Positions 1 through 5,986 of a stretch of 18,489 nucleotides of DNA are shown here, one piece after another. Within the stretch, counting starts at the first letter, position 1. Every line of letters begins with the position of its first letter. The notes below the pieces were generated by a model, which did not search any database, had not been told where the DNA came from, and was given only the letters and a program-made list of their open reading frames with translations. Made by a program: the position numbers and the translations under genes. Origin of the DNA: Methanosarcinales archaeon (GTDB lineage Archaea; Halobacteriota; Syntropharchaeia; Alkanophagales; Methanospirareceae). The DNA is taken from positions 1 through 18,489 of the forward strand of contig JAODGF010000053.1 of the NCBI GenBank assembly GCA_025464645.1, in the 5' to 3' direction.

Positions 1-181
1 ATTTAGGATTTATGAGAAGCTCTAATGCACCCACTGGACAGATATTCACACATGCTTTACATCCATTGCATTCTTCTTCTTTTATCTCTATCCACATCCC
101 TATCAAATCTATTGCCTCTGTGGGGCATACCGTGACACATGCACCACAATATCCACACTTATATCTATCTATTTTTATCAT
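1..181 (-). CDS. 2[4Fe-4S] ferredoxin-type protein, 3' end cut by window edge
   Basis: The first 60 residues are visible; the reading frame runs off base 1. Two complete iron-sulfur motifs are seen: Cys9, 12, 15, 19 followed by Pro, and Cys38, 41, 44, 48 followed by Pro. This is the classic bacterial-type ferredoxin layout, so it should carry electrons between cytoplasmic oxidoreductases. The start ATG at 181-179 is chosen because AGGAGG lies a few bases upstream. It overlaps the 3' end of the AMMECR1 gene by 17 nt, so the two are probably co-transcribed. It could be a stand-alone ferredoxin of about 60-70 residues or the N-terminal domain of a larger enzyme. In methanogens such ferredoxins often sit beside geranylgeranyl reductases, but that gene is not in view. 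Confidence 0.88.
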   Translation of the reverse strand, partial: MIKIDRYKCGYCGACVTVCPTEAIDLIGMWIEIKEEECNGCKACVNICPVGALELLINPK

Positions 182-752
182 CTTCCTCCTTAAATATCTG
201 CCCCTCAAATGTACTGACCTCTGTGTCTTTCTCCAGCCACGCGTCCTGTGGCAAACCCGCTTTCCAGCACGTCTGGCATAGGAACTCCTCTGCTGACCAA
301 TTATACTCAGTAGCCACCTGAGGTAGCAAAAGCCCTTGATATATGCCCCTTTTTACGATCAAGCCATGCCTGCCTATTTCTATTTGCTGCGGTAAGTCTT
401 TTGGCTTCACTTTTAACACCTGTGGTGTGGTGAGTATCGTCAGCTCAATAACTATATCCCCCAACTCCTCTTTTGTTACCCGCGGGAATCTCGGGTCGTT
501 AACCGCCGCGGATATCGCTGCGTCTATAATCGCATCCTTTAGCTTGAATATAGGGTAGGGATAGCCTATACAACCACGTAGCTCACCGTATTTATTCAGC
601 GTGACAAAAACGCCTCTCTTTTCTTCAAATATTGCGGGTAAGTCTTCGTCGCCAGCTTTTATCTTAATATTCTCGCTCAAGTATTTCTCTATTGCAGCTC
701 TTGCAAGCTTTAACCCCTCCTTTCCTTCTTCTTCTGTTAGCATTTTCAACAT
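165..752 (-). CDS. AMMECR1-domain protein
   Basis: The 195-residue length matches archaeal AMMECR1 proteins. Family hallmarks are visible in order: GVFVTL then LRGCIG at residues 58-63, NDPRFP at 85-90, GLLLPQVA at 140-147 and CQTCWKAGLP at 159-168. The family is conserved from archaea to humans. Its biochemical role is unsettled; it is often found near MEMO-type or radical SAM genes, and neither is seen here. The first possible ATG lies only 2 nt after the mature 3' end of tRNA-Leu(CAA). There is therefore no room for an SD outside the tRNA, and an in-frame ATG at 743 is the alternative start. The ferredoxin gene overlaps its 3' end. Family assignment is firm; function is not. Confidence 0.93.
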   Translation of the reverse strand: MLKMLTEEEGKEGLKLARAAIEKYLSENIKIKAGDEDLPAIFEEKRGVFVTLNKYGELRGCIGYPYPIFKLKDAIIDAAISAAVNDPRFPRVTKEELGDIVIELTILTTPQVLKVKPKDLPQQIEIGRHGLIVKRGIYQGLLLPQVATEYNWSAEEFLCQTCWKAGLPQDAWLEKDTEVSTFEGQIFKEEDDKNR

Positions 753-754
753 TA

Positions 755-837
755 TGCGGGAGGCAGGATTCGAACCTGCGAACCCCTTCGGGAGCAGATC
801 TTGAGTCTGCCACCTTTGTCCACTCGGTAACTCCCGC
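755..837 (-). tRNA. tRNA-Leu (anticodon CAA)
   Basis: The acceptor stem GCGGGAG (837-831) pairs with CTCCCGC (762-756), with discriminator A at 755. The T arm is GCAGG/TTCGAAT/CCTGC. The anticodon stem GCAGA/TCTGC encloses loop CTCAAGA, giving anticodon CAA (803-801 on this strand), which reads UUG. A long variable arm (class II) with A73 fits leucine. CCA is not encoded and no intron is present. Its first base is the last base of the stop codon of the upstream 26-codon reading frame, and its 3' end is 2 nt from the AMMECR1 start, so it probably lies inside a polycistronic transcript. Confidence 0.96.
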
Positions 838-917
838 TATACCATCTTTAAAATTAGATAGCTCCAAATTGATACCACCAGCATCAAAATCATGAACCAA
901 ATCCTACTCTCTTCCAT
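837..917 (-). CDS. putative 26-residue membrane peptide between rpl14 and tRNA-Leu
   Basis: This short frame begins MEESRIWFMILMLVV and is hydrophobic from about residue 7 to 24, ending in Lys-Met-Val. That is enough for one membrane span with the acidic N terminus on one side. A strong SD (GGGGGAG) lies 5 nt before the ATG. The stop codon TAG ends on the first base of tRNA-Leu. It lies 49 nt downstream of the rpl14 stop on the same strand. No family is recognised. The SD and clean hydrophobic profile favour a real gene; the small size means chance cannot be excluded. Confidence 0.45.
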   Translation of the reverse strand: MEESRIWFMILMLVVSIWSYLILKMV

Positions 918-966
918 TTTTCTCCCCCCTCTTCAATATTATAGGTAGTTTTTAAGAAATAAATAA

Positions 967-1365
967 TCACACAATCATCGTGGCAGCCGAAGCTATCTTT
1001 GAGAATCTCTCCACCGCTTCTCTTGCAACCGGTCCCCTTATCTCAGAGCCCTTTGGTGCCCCTTTATCGTCCACAACAACCGCAGCATTATCCTCAAACT
1101 TCACTCGCATCCCGGAAGGTCGCCTATATTCCTTCTTCTGTCTTATTATCACCGCATTCAATAGCTGCTTCTTTATCTCCGGTCTTCCCTTTTTCACTGA
1201 TACAACCACCATATCTCCAACTCCTGCCTTTGGATATCTGTTCTTCACACCCCGATATCCCTTCACCGCTATTATCTGCAGCACCTTCGCACCGGTATTA
1301 TCCACGCAGTCTAAACGCGTACCAGTCTGCAAAGCCTTCGTTATCTTCGCTTTCACTCCTTTCAT
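967..1365 (-). CDS. rpl14: large ribosomal subunit protein uL14
   Basis: The 132-residue protein shows the uL14 core: LDCVDNTGAKVLQII, then GVKNRYPKAGVGDMVVVSVKKG, then a C-terminal part with GSEIRGPVAREAVERF. It binds 23S rRNA on the subunit interface near the sarcin-ricin loop. The start at 1365 is chosen over a longer in-frame extension (to 1455) because it gives the family N terminus and a 4-nt ATGA overlap with rps17, like the other junctions of this operon. In most archaea the next genes would be rpl24, rps4e and rpl5; here the ribosomal run ends and a small reading frame and tRNA-Leu follow. Confidence 0.97.
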   Translation of the reverse strand: MKGVKAKITKALQTGTRLDCVDNTGAKVLQIIAVKGYRGVKNRYPKAGVGDMVVVSVKKGRPEIKKQLLNAVIIRQKKEYRRPSGMRVKFEDNAAVVVDDKGAPKGSEIRGPVAREAVERFSKIASAATMIV

Positions 1366-1679
1366 CTCTTCTCCACCACCACAAAGCTTTTCGTCTTGCT
1401 CAATGGACGGCACTCCGCTATCTTCACCACATCTCCTACCTTTGCATCTATACAAGGCGGATTATGTGCATGTATCTTTGACCTTCTCTTTTCATACCGC
1501 TCATATTTCCTTATCTTCTTCAGGTAAGACCTCAAAACAACAACGGTCTTTGGCGCTTTATCACTTACTACCACTCCTTCTATAATTTGTCCTCTTACCG
1601 CTAACTTACCGTGAAATGGACAATTTTCATCTTCGCATTCCTTCTCCGGCAGCTGGACATCTATCCCTATATCTCTCAT
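1362..1679 (-). CDS. rps17: small ribosomal subunit protein uS17
   Basis: This 105-residue archaeal-type uS17 has the N-terminal CEDENCPFHGKL segment typical of archaea. The OB-fold core follows: IIEGVVVSDKAPKTVVV, YEKRRSKIHAHNPPCIDAKVGDVVKIAECRPLSKTKSFVVVE. It binds 16S rRNA early in assembly. It overlaps rnp1 upstream and rpl14 downstream by 4 nt each, which suggests translational coupling. Confidence 0.97.
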   Translation of the reverse strand: MRDIGIDVQLPEKECEDENCPFHGKLAVRGQIIEGVVVSDKAPKTVVVLRSYLKKIRKYERYEKRRSKIHAHNPPCIDAKVGDVVKIAECRPLSKTKSFVVVEKR

Positions 1680-1951
1680 TTTACTCTCTTTATCCTGTCC
1701 TCAGGTCTTGAAACAAGCATACCCCCCTTTACTCTTACCCTCACACCTCCGGGCAGTTCAAAAATGAATACATTTTCTGCTTTTGGTATCTTCTTCTCTT
1801 TTCCCTGCTCATTCTCTATAACAAGCATATTCCTCGTCTCGTCTACTACCGATCCACAAAGTCCCCTCTCACTACTATTTCTGCTTTCTTCCACTTCTGC
1901 TCGCAATCCTATCAGCTCATGTTGCAATATATTACTCGATGTTAATTTCAT
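1676..1951 (-). CDS. rnp1: RNase P protein component 1 (Rpp29/Pop4)
   Basis: The 91-residue protein matches archaeal Rpp29. An N-terminal helix (ILQHELIGLRAEV) is followed by a Sm-like barrel with GLCGSVVDETRNMLVIE, KKIPKAENVFIFELP and a closing GGMLVSRPEDRIKR. It partners with Rpp21 on RNase P RNA to process tRNA 5' ends. Its location between aIF1 and rps17 is standard for Euryarchaeota. Both junctions are 4-nt overlaps. Having an RNase P subunit in the operon places tRNA maturation under the same control as ribosome synthesis, and a tRNA gene lies further down the same strand. Confidence 0.95.
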   Translation of the reverse strand: MKLTSSNILQHELIGLRAEVEESRNSSERGLCGSVVDETRNMLVIENEQGKEKKIPKAENVFIFELPGGVRVRVKGGMLVSRPEDRIKRVK

Positions 1952-2253
1952 TTTTCACCTTCTACTCGATAGCCCATCTCACGCAGCGTTTTCTTTACCA
2001 GTTCTTCTTGATTACCCTGTAATTCAACGCAGCCCGCTTTTACCGTGCCACCACATGCACATCGCGACTTCAGTTCTTTCGATAGCTCCTTCAGGTCCAC
2101 CTCCTTCTCATTTATTCCTTCTATCACCGTGGTAATCTTCCCAAACCTTCTTTTCACCGTTAACACCTTTACCATTTGCTGCTCTTTTGCTATCTCCTTG
2201 CAAATACATAAGTCCTTTGGCAATCCGCATTTAGGGCAAACTTCCATGTTCAT
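1948..2253 (-). CDS. translation initiation factor aIF1 (SUI1 family)
   Basis: The 101-residue protein has an N-terminal Cys cluster (Cys6, 9, 16, 18, in CPKCGLPKDLCIC) followed by the SUI1 fold from about residue 27. The fold includes VKRRFGKITTVIEG, the basic CACGGTVKAG loop and LQGNQEELVKKTLREMGY. aIF1 acts in start-codon selection on the 30S subunit. It sits between rpl29 and rnp1 with 4-nt overlaps on both sides, the usual euryarchaeal order. MNM gives two close candidate starts (2253 and 2247); the first maintains the ATGA overlap with rpl29. Confidence 0.95.
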   Translation of the reverse strand: MNMEVCPKCGLPKDLCICKEIAKEQQMVKVLTVKRRFGKITTVIEGINEKEVDLKELSKELKSRCACGGTVKAGCVELQGNQEELVKKTLREMGYRVEGEK

Positions 2254-2465
2254 TTCCCCTTTTTTTCCCTTTCCAATTCGCCTTCAACCGTTTTAATCCT
2301 CGCTATTGTTCTTCTTATCTCCCTCACTCTGCCCGGATTCTCAGGAGCACCACCCGTGGCTATTATCCCGCGCTCTCGCATTAAATCAGTCAGTAAACTC
2401 TCCAATTCCTCATTCCTTTCTTTTTCACTCATCTTTCTTATTTCATCAATTCTAAATATGCTCAT
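2250..2465 (-). CDS. rpl29: large ribosomal subunit protein uL29
   Basis: The 71-residue protein is a two-helix uL29. It has an N-terminal helix (RIDEIRKMSEKERNEELESLLTDLM in part) and a second helix ending in EIRRTIARIKTVEGELE, joined by an archaeal-type ATGGAPENPGRV linker. uL29 lies near the exit tunnel and contributes to the site where secretion factors dock. Its ATG overlaps the rps3 stop by 4 nt, and its own stop overlaps the aIF1 start by 4 nt. Confidence 0.95.
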   Translation of the reverse strand: MSIFRIDEIRKMSEKERNEELESLLTDLMRERGIIATGGAPENPGRVREIRRTIARIKTVEGELEREKKGK

Positions 2466-3115
2466 TCTTCCTTCCCTTTTCCTTCCTTATCCTCTTCCTT
2501 TTCCTCCTCTTCTTTATCTTTATTTACCGTTACTACGTGAAGAGCATCGGGTACTTTGGCATCTGGCTTTACTATCCACACCCTCACGCCTATAACACCT
2601 GATTTTACCTTTGCTATTGCATATCCACGGTCTACTATTTCCTCTGCTACCGCGCCGCAATGTTTTATATATCCATCTACCATCTTCTCCATTCGCCCAC
2701 GTGGTCCTTTGAGCTTCCCCGACATGATAATCTCGCAACCTAACGCCCCTTTATCCATTATTCTTTGCAGCGTTGACCTGCCCGCCCTTCTGAAATGCCA
2801 GCCTCGCTCTATAAGCTTTGCGAGTCTATTAGCCATCAACGGCGCACTCAGGTCTGGCACATCTATGGGTTGCACATCTATTTGCGGGTTATCCAGCTCT
2901 TGCCTCCTGTTTATGTCGTCTGTTAGCCTTTTTATCCGCCGCCCATCCTTTCCTATTATCATCCCCGGTTTCTCAACACTCACCGTTATCTGCGTGCCCA
3001 TTGGCGTCCTTTTTATATCCATTCCCCCATAGCCAGCTCTATCCAACTCTTTCCCGAAATATTCGTCCATTCTTACCTTCTTTATCCCTTCCCTCACAAA
3101 AATCTTCTCTATCAC
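2462..3115 (-). CDS. rps3: small ribosomal subunit protein uS3
   Basis: The 217-residue uS3 has an N-terminal KH domain with the GKDG loop at residues 55-58, within EKPGMIIGKDGRRIKRL. A C-terminal domain follows (GRSTLQRIMDKGALGCEIIMSGKLKGPRG; DRGYAIAKVKSGVIGVRVWI). The last 20 or so residues are a low-complexity Lys/Glu tail. uS3 forms part of the mRNA entry channel. It starts 9 nt after the rpl22 stop and overlaps rpl29 by 4 nt. Confidence 0.97.
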   Translation of the reverse strand: MIEKIFVREGIKKVRMDEYFGKELDRAGYGGMDIKRTPMGTQITVSVEKPGMIIGKDGRRIKRLTDDINRRQELDNPQIDVQPIDVPDLSAPLMANRLAKLIERGWHFRRAGRSTLQRIMDKGALGCEIIMSGKLKGPRGRMEKMVDGYIKHCGAVAEEIVDRGYAIAKVKSGVIGVRVWIVKPDAKVPDALHVVTVNKDKEEEEKEEDKEGKGKEE

Positions 3116-3124
3116 TTTCTACTC

Positions 3125-3604
3125 CTAACTCCCCTCTTCCTTCAAGACCATTTCAATAGTGACTGTCTCGGTATTCTTAGGTGTAGCCCGACCAAAAGCA
3201 CGTGGCATTGCCCCTTTTATCGTTCTACCTTTCTTCGTGGATACATGCCATATCTTCATCGCTTCTGATTCAAGCCCTTTGTATTCTGCATTTGCTTTCG
3301 CATTTCTTATCAATTTTAATATCTCCTCGCTTGCCTTTACCGGGTATCTCCCAGCATACCAATTCTTTAGCCCCTTTCGATGTGCAACTTTCTTTTTATG
3401 CCGTTTGAAAGGAATTGCCACACGCTTTTCCAACACCGCCTCCAGGTATGCCTCCGCATCCTCCACTTTCTTCCCCTTTATCGCTCTGCACACCTCAAGC
3501 GCATGCTTAGGAGATATGTGAGCCTCATGAACCATTGCCTTTGCAGTTGTTTCCGGATCAATTTCCGTTTCAAACCCCGTTATGCAAAATTTTACCCTGC
3601 CCAT
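3125..3604 (-). CDS. rpl22: large ribosomal subunit protein uL22
   Basis: This 159-residue archaeal-length uL22 has ISPKHALEVCRAIKGK, a central KNWYAGRYPVKASEEILKLIRNAKANAEYKG and a C-terminal hairpin region GAMPRAFGRATPKNTETVTI that reaches into the exit tunnel. It lies 19 nt after rps19 and 9 nt before rps3. Confidence 0.97.
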   Translation of the reverse strand: MGRVKFCITGFETEIDPETTAKAMVHEAHISPKHALEVCRAIKGKKVEDAEAYLEAVLEKRVAIPFKRHKKKVAHRKGLKNWYAGRYPVKASEEILKLIRNAKANAEYKGLESEAMKIWHVSTKKGRTIKGAMPRAFGRATPKNTETVTIEMVLKEEGS

Positions 3605-3623
3605 CTTCTGTTCTCTTTCCTTT

Positions 3624-4046
3624 TTACTTCAGAGGCACGTATTTTGAAGACCTCGTAGCTCCCACACCCGCTGCACCGTGCAATACTTTTTTCCGTGTCA
3701 ATGCAAACTCGCCCAGATAATGCCCTATCATCTCTGGCTTTATCTCCACGTAATCAAAGCTTTTTCCGTTGTGTATCCCAATCTTCTTCCCCACCATACT
3801 TGGCAGCACGATGGCATCTCGTAGATGCGTTTTAACGCTTTCCTTATCTGACTTAAGTTCCTCCAGCAGTTTCTCCTCCTTTTCTCTTAATTCCCTCTTC
3901 AATTTCCTTCGCTGCCTCGCACTCATCAAGTCTGCTAAATCTTCGAGCTTCATTTTCTTTAGCTTCGCCAGCGTATATCCACGAAATGTGAACTCCTTTT
4001 CCTCTTTTTTGAGTGTAGTCTTAGTTTTAGCTTTCTTCTTTGCCAT
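3624..4046 (-). CDS. rps19: small ribosomal subunit protein uS19
   Basis: The 140-residue protein is a uS19 of archaeal/eukaryal type. It has a Lys-rich N terminus, an extension with FTFRGYTLAKLKKMKLEDL and RQRRKLKRELREKE, and the conserved core VGKKIGIHNGKSFDYVEIKPEMIGHYLGEFALTRK ending in a basic tail. It binds the 30S head with uS13. Unlike its neighbours it is separated from the upstream rpl2 by 109 bases. That gap carries a candidate TATA box and a short repeat, so rps19 may begin its own transcript. Confidence 0.97.
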   Translation of the reverse strand: MAKKKAKTKTTLKKEEKEFTFRGYTLAKLKKMKLEDLADLMSARQRRKLKRELREKEEKLLEELKSDKESVKTHLRDAIVLPSMVGKKIGIHNGKSFDYVEIKPEMIGHYLGEFALTRKKVLHGAAGVGATRSSKYVPLK

Positions 4047-4083
4047 TTTTCTCTTACACCGTAATTATCCTATGCTTTCTCGA

Positions 4084-4091
4084 CTTATAAA
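4084..4091 (-). promoter_or_regulatory. candidate internal promoter (TATA box) before rps19
   Basis: On the minus strand the sequence TTTATAAG lies about 40 nt upstream of the rps19 ATG. This predicts a start site about 15 nt before the ATG. It lies in the only long gap (109 nt) within the ribosomal cluster. The match to the archaeal box A is good by eye, but no expression data support it. Confidence 0.4.
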
Positions 4092-4102
4092 TCCTAAACA
4101 AC

Positions 4103-4134
4103 AAAATCCTCGTGAAAATCTGTGTAATCTTGTG
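4103..4134 (-). repeat. three tandem degenerate ~10-nt units in the rpl2-rps19 gap
   Basis: Read on the minus strand, three adjacent units are CACAAGATTA (4134-4125), CACAGATTTT (4124-4115) and CACGAGGATTTT (4114-4103). They share CAC-A-GATT with a spacing of about one helical turn, and end 11 nt before the candidate TATA box. Similar CACAGATT-type strings are recalled as dispersed intergenic repeats in many environmental genomes; here they could instead be a protein-binding array. Confidence 0.5.
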
Positions 4135-4155
4135 GTTAATAAAAAACACCTCATC

Positions 4156-4875
4156 TTACTTCTTTCCAGTTCTTTTTGCCGCGATGCTCCCTACTTTCCT
4201 TCCAGGCGGTGCACCCCTACTGGGCGTCTTGGACTTCCCAACGTGTTGGTGACCACCACCACCGAACGGATGGTCAACAGGGTTCATCGCCACGCCTCTT
4301 ACCGTGGGGTATTTCGCCGCACGTGTCTTCATCTTATGATATTTCTTCCCTGCTTTTACAAAAGGTTTCTCTGTCCGACCACCACCAGCGACAACTCCTA
4401 TCGTAGCAAAACAATCCGAAGAGAGCCATTTCTTCTTCCCGCTCGGCATCACCACAAGCGTTTTTCCCGTTTCTTGCTCGTGTGCTAACAGCGTGGCAAA
4501 ATTACCTGAAGCCCTTGCGAACTTACCCCCGTCGTTTGGTCTCGCCTCTAAGTTACAAATCATAATTCCCTCCGGAATACAGCGAAGTGGCAAAGTATTT
4601 CCTGTTTTTATCGCCGCTGATTCCCCATAAACCATTTCATCGCCTTCTCCAACCCCCTCTGGTACGATTACAAATGTCTGTTTCTCTTCTTCTATCCTTA
4701 TACGTGCAATGGGTGCACTCCTTGCAGGGTCATGCACTATCTCCTCGACTACTCCTGATACCGTCTCACGCTTATTCACCTTCACATGCTCGAGATTTCC
4801 TTTGTACTTGTGTGAAGGAGCCTTGAAAGTGGGTGAACCCCTTCCTCTCCTCTGCGCTATTATTCTCTTCCCCAT
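4156..4875 (-). CDS. rpl2: large ribosomal subunit protein uL2
   Basis: The 239-residue archaeal-length uL2 starts MGKRIIAQRRGRGSPTFKAP. It has the RNA-binding domain with ARSAPIARIRI and the C-terminal MNPVDHPFGGGGHQHVGK segment near the peptidyl-transferase centre, including the conserved His. A GGAG SD precedes the ATG. It lies 15 nt after rpl23, and a 109-nt non-coding gap follows it. Confidence 0.98.
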   Translation of the reverse strand: MGKRIIAQRRGRGSPTFKAPSHKYKGNLEHVKVNKRETVSGVVEEIVHDPARSAPIARIRIEEEKQTFVIVPEGVGEGDEMVYGESAAIKTGNTLPLRCIPEGIMICNLEARPNDGGKFARASGNFATLLAHEQETGKTLVVMPSGKKKWLSSDCFATIGVVAGGGRTEKPFVKAGKKYHKMKTRAAKYPTVRGVAMNPVDHPFGGGGHQHVGKSKTPSRGAPPGRKVGSIAAKRTGKK

Positions 4876-4890
4876 TTTTGTCTCCGTAAC

Positions 4891-5139
4891 CTACAATACT
4901 CCAAGTGATGTGCCTATCTCTTTTGCCTTACCTTCCTCCTCCAATGTTATTGTTGCTTTCTTCTCCCCTTTAAATGTTAGCATTGTCTTTACGCTTTTCA
5001 CCGGCGTTTCAAACACTCTCTCCACCTCGCTCTTTATCTCGCGCTTACTCGCTCTCGAATCAACAATAAACTGTAGTTTGTTTTCCGAATCTATCATCAG
5101 GGTCGCCTTTTCACTTGACACAATATGCTTTAGTTTCAT
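4891..5139 (-). CDS. rpl23: large ribosomal subunit protein uL23
   Basis: The 82-residue protein fits archaeal uL23: IVSSEKATLMIDSENKLQFIVD, then ASKREIKSEVERVFETPVKSVKTM, then a C-terminal ATITLEEEGKAKEIGTSLGVL. It sits at the tunnel exit and helps dock SRP and the translocon. The upstream GAGGTGAT is a near-perfect SD, and it contains the TGA stop of rpl4, so termination and initiation are directly linked. Confidence 0.96.
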   Translation of the reverse strand: MKLKHIVSSEKATLMIDSENKLQFIVDSRASKREIKSEVERVFETPVKSVKTMLTFKGEKKATITLEEEGKAKEIGTSLGVL

Positions 5140-5145
5140 TTACCA

Positions 5146-5946
5146 TCACCTCACAGCTGCAAGCTTTGATATAGAAGATTCTGTCCAGATGGTCAACCTG
5201 CCGGGATGCGTTCCAGGTGCAAGCTGTTCTGCATTCAGCTCCTCCACAGATGATACATCCACACCCGGTAAATTTTTCGCGCCCATCTTTATTTTTTTAC
5301 CCTCTGGTGTTCCTTCTTCACCAGAAATAACAATCAAAACGCTTTTTCTGTGCTTGTATCTCCTGCCTCTCATCTTTCCTTTTCCAGCGCGTACTTTTCG
5401 TTCCTTCGCGCGGAGCACATCATCCCACACACCTATGGCCTTTAAAGTTTCCTCCACCTTTGAGGTCTTTTCCAGGCTTTCAAGTGCGTCTTCCACGACT
5501 ATCGGCAGCTTCACCGCATCACTGAATTTATGTCCTCTACTTCTTACGAGGTCGGGGTCTATGGTAGCCGCAATAGCGGACCTTATCGCTTTCCTCCTTT
5601 CTTTTTTGTTTATTTTCCGCTTCAAGACTTCTTCAGTTTTTGGTGGATGCGCTCTTCTTCCACCGACTGTTTGTGGAGCCCGTGCTGCTCTATTCCCTGT
5701 TTTTATACGAGGAACTCTTGAGACTCCCCTGCCAACACCCCAGCTCTCTGCCGATGTCTTTCTTCCCGATAGCGGATTTGGACCCTTTGGCTGCAGTCGG
5801 TTTGATTGTATCACCAGCACAGCTCTCTTTATCAAGTCGGGTCTGTACTCTTCCAAAAACACCGGAGGCAGTGCTACTTCCCTCACAAAGTTCCCTGACA
5901 AGTCCAGCACTTTGGCTTTAGTCTTCTTCTCCGCTTCCTCTACCAT
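5146..5946 (-). CDS. rpl4: large ribosomal subunit protein uL4
   Basis: The 266-residue protein is an archaeal/eukaryal uL4 (L1e). Visible elements are EEYRPDLIKRAVLVIQSNR, the tunnel loop region SWGVGRGVSRVPRI and VGGRRAHPPK, and a C-terminal domain with RGRRYKHRKSVLIVI and GTHPGRLTIWTESSI. It lies 40 nt after rpl3, and this gap carries a good TATA-like sequence. Its stop codon lies inside the SD of rpl23. Confidence 0.97.
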   Translation of the reverse strand: MVEEAEKKTKAKVLDLSGNFVREVALPPVFLEEYRPDLIKRAVLVIQSNRLQPKGPNPLSGRKTSAESWGVGRGVSRVPRIKTGNRAARAPQTVGGRRAHPPKTEEVLKRKINKKERRKAIRSAIAATIDPDLVRSRGHKFSDAVKLPIVVEDALESLEKTSKVEETLKAIGVWDDVLRAKERKVRAGKGKMRGRRYKHRKSVLIVISGEEGTPEGKKIKMGAKNLPGVDVSSVEELNAEQLAPGTHPGRLTIWTESSISKLAAVR

Positions 5947-5970
5947 CTTTCTTCTCTTGTCTTATTGTAT

Positions 5971-5980
5971 ATCATATAAA
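5971..5980 (-). promoter_or_regulatory. candidate internal promoter (TATA box) before rpl4
   Basis: TTTATATGAT on the minus strand is centred 30 nt upstream of the rpl4 ATG, placing a predicted start site only a few bases before the ATG. It lies in the 40-nt gap between rpl3 and rpl4. It is a close match to box A by eye and would allow rpl4 onward to be transcribed without rpl3. Confidence 0.4.
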
Positions 5981-5986
5981 GGTTTC

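Noticed and set aside
12..321. Plus-strand short frames near the left edge
   Set aside because: The minus strand here encodes a ferredoxin with two perfect Cys motifs and the end of AMMECR1.
664..900. 78-codon minus-strand frame spanning the tRNA-Leu(CAA) region
   Set aside because: It reads through the tRNA and into AMMECR1 in another frame; the translated tRNA string is a common artefact.
1366..1455. N-terminal extension of uL14 to 1455
   Set aside because: It overlaps rps17 in another frame and adds residues not found in uL14; the 4-nt ATGA overlap at 1365 matches the neighbouring junctions.
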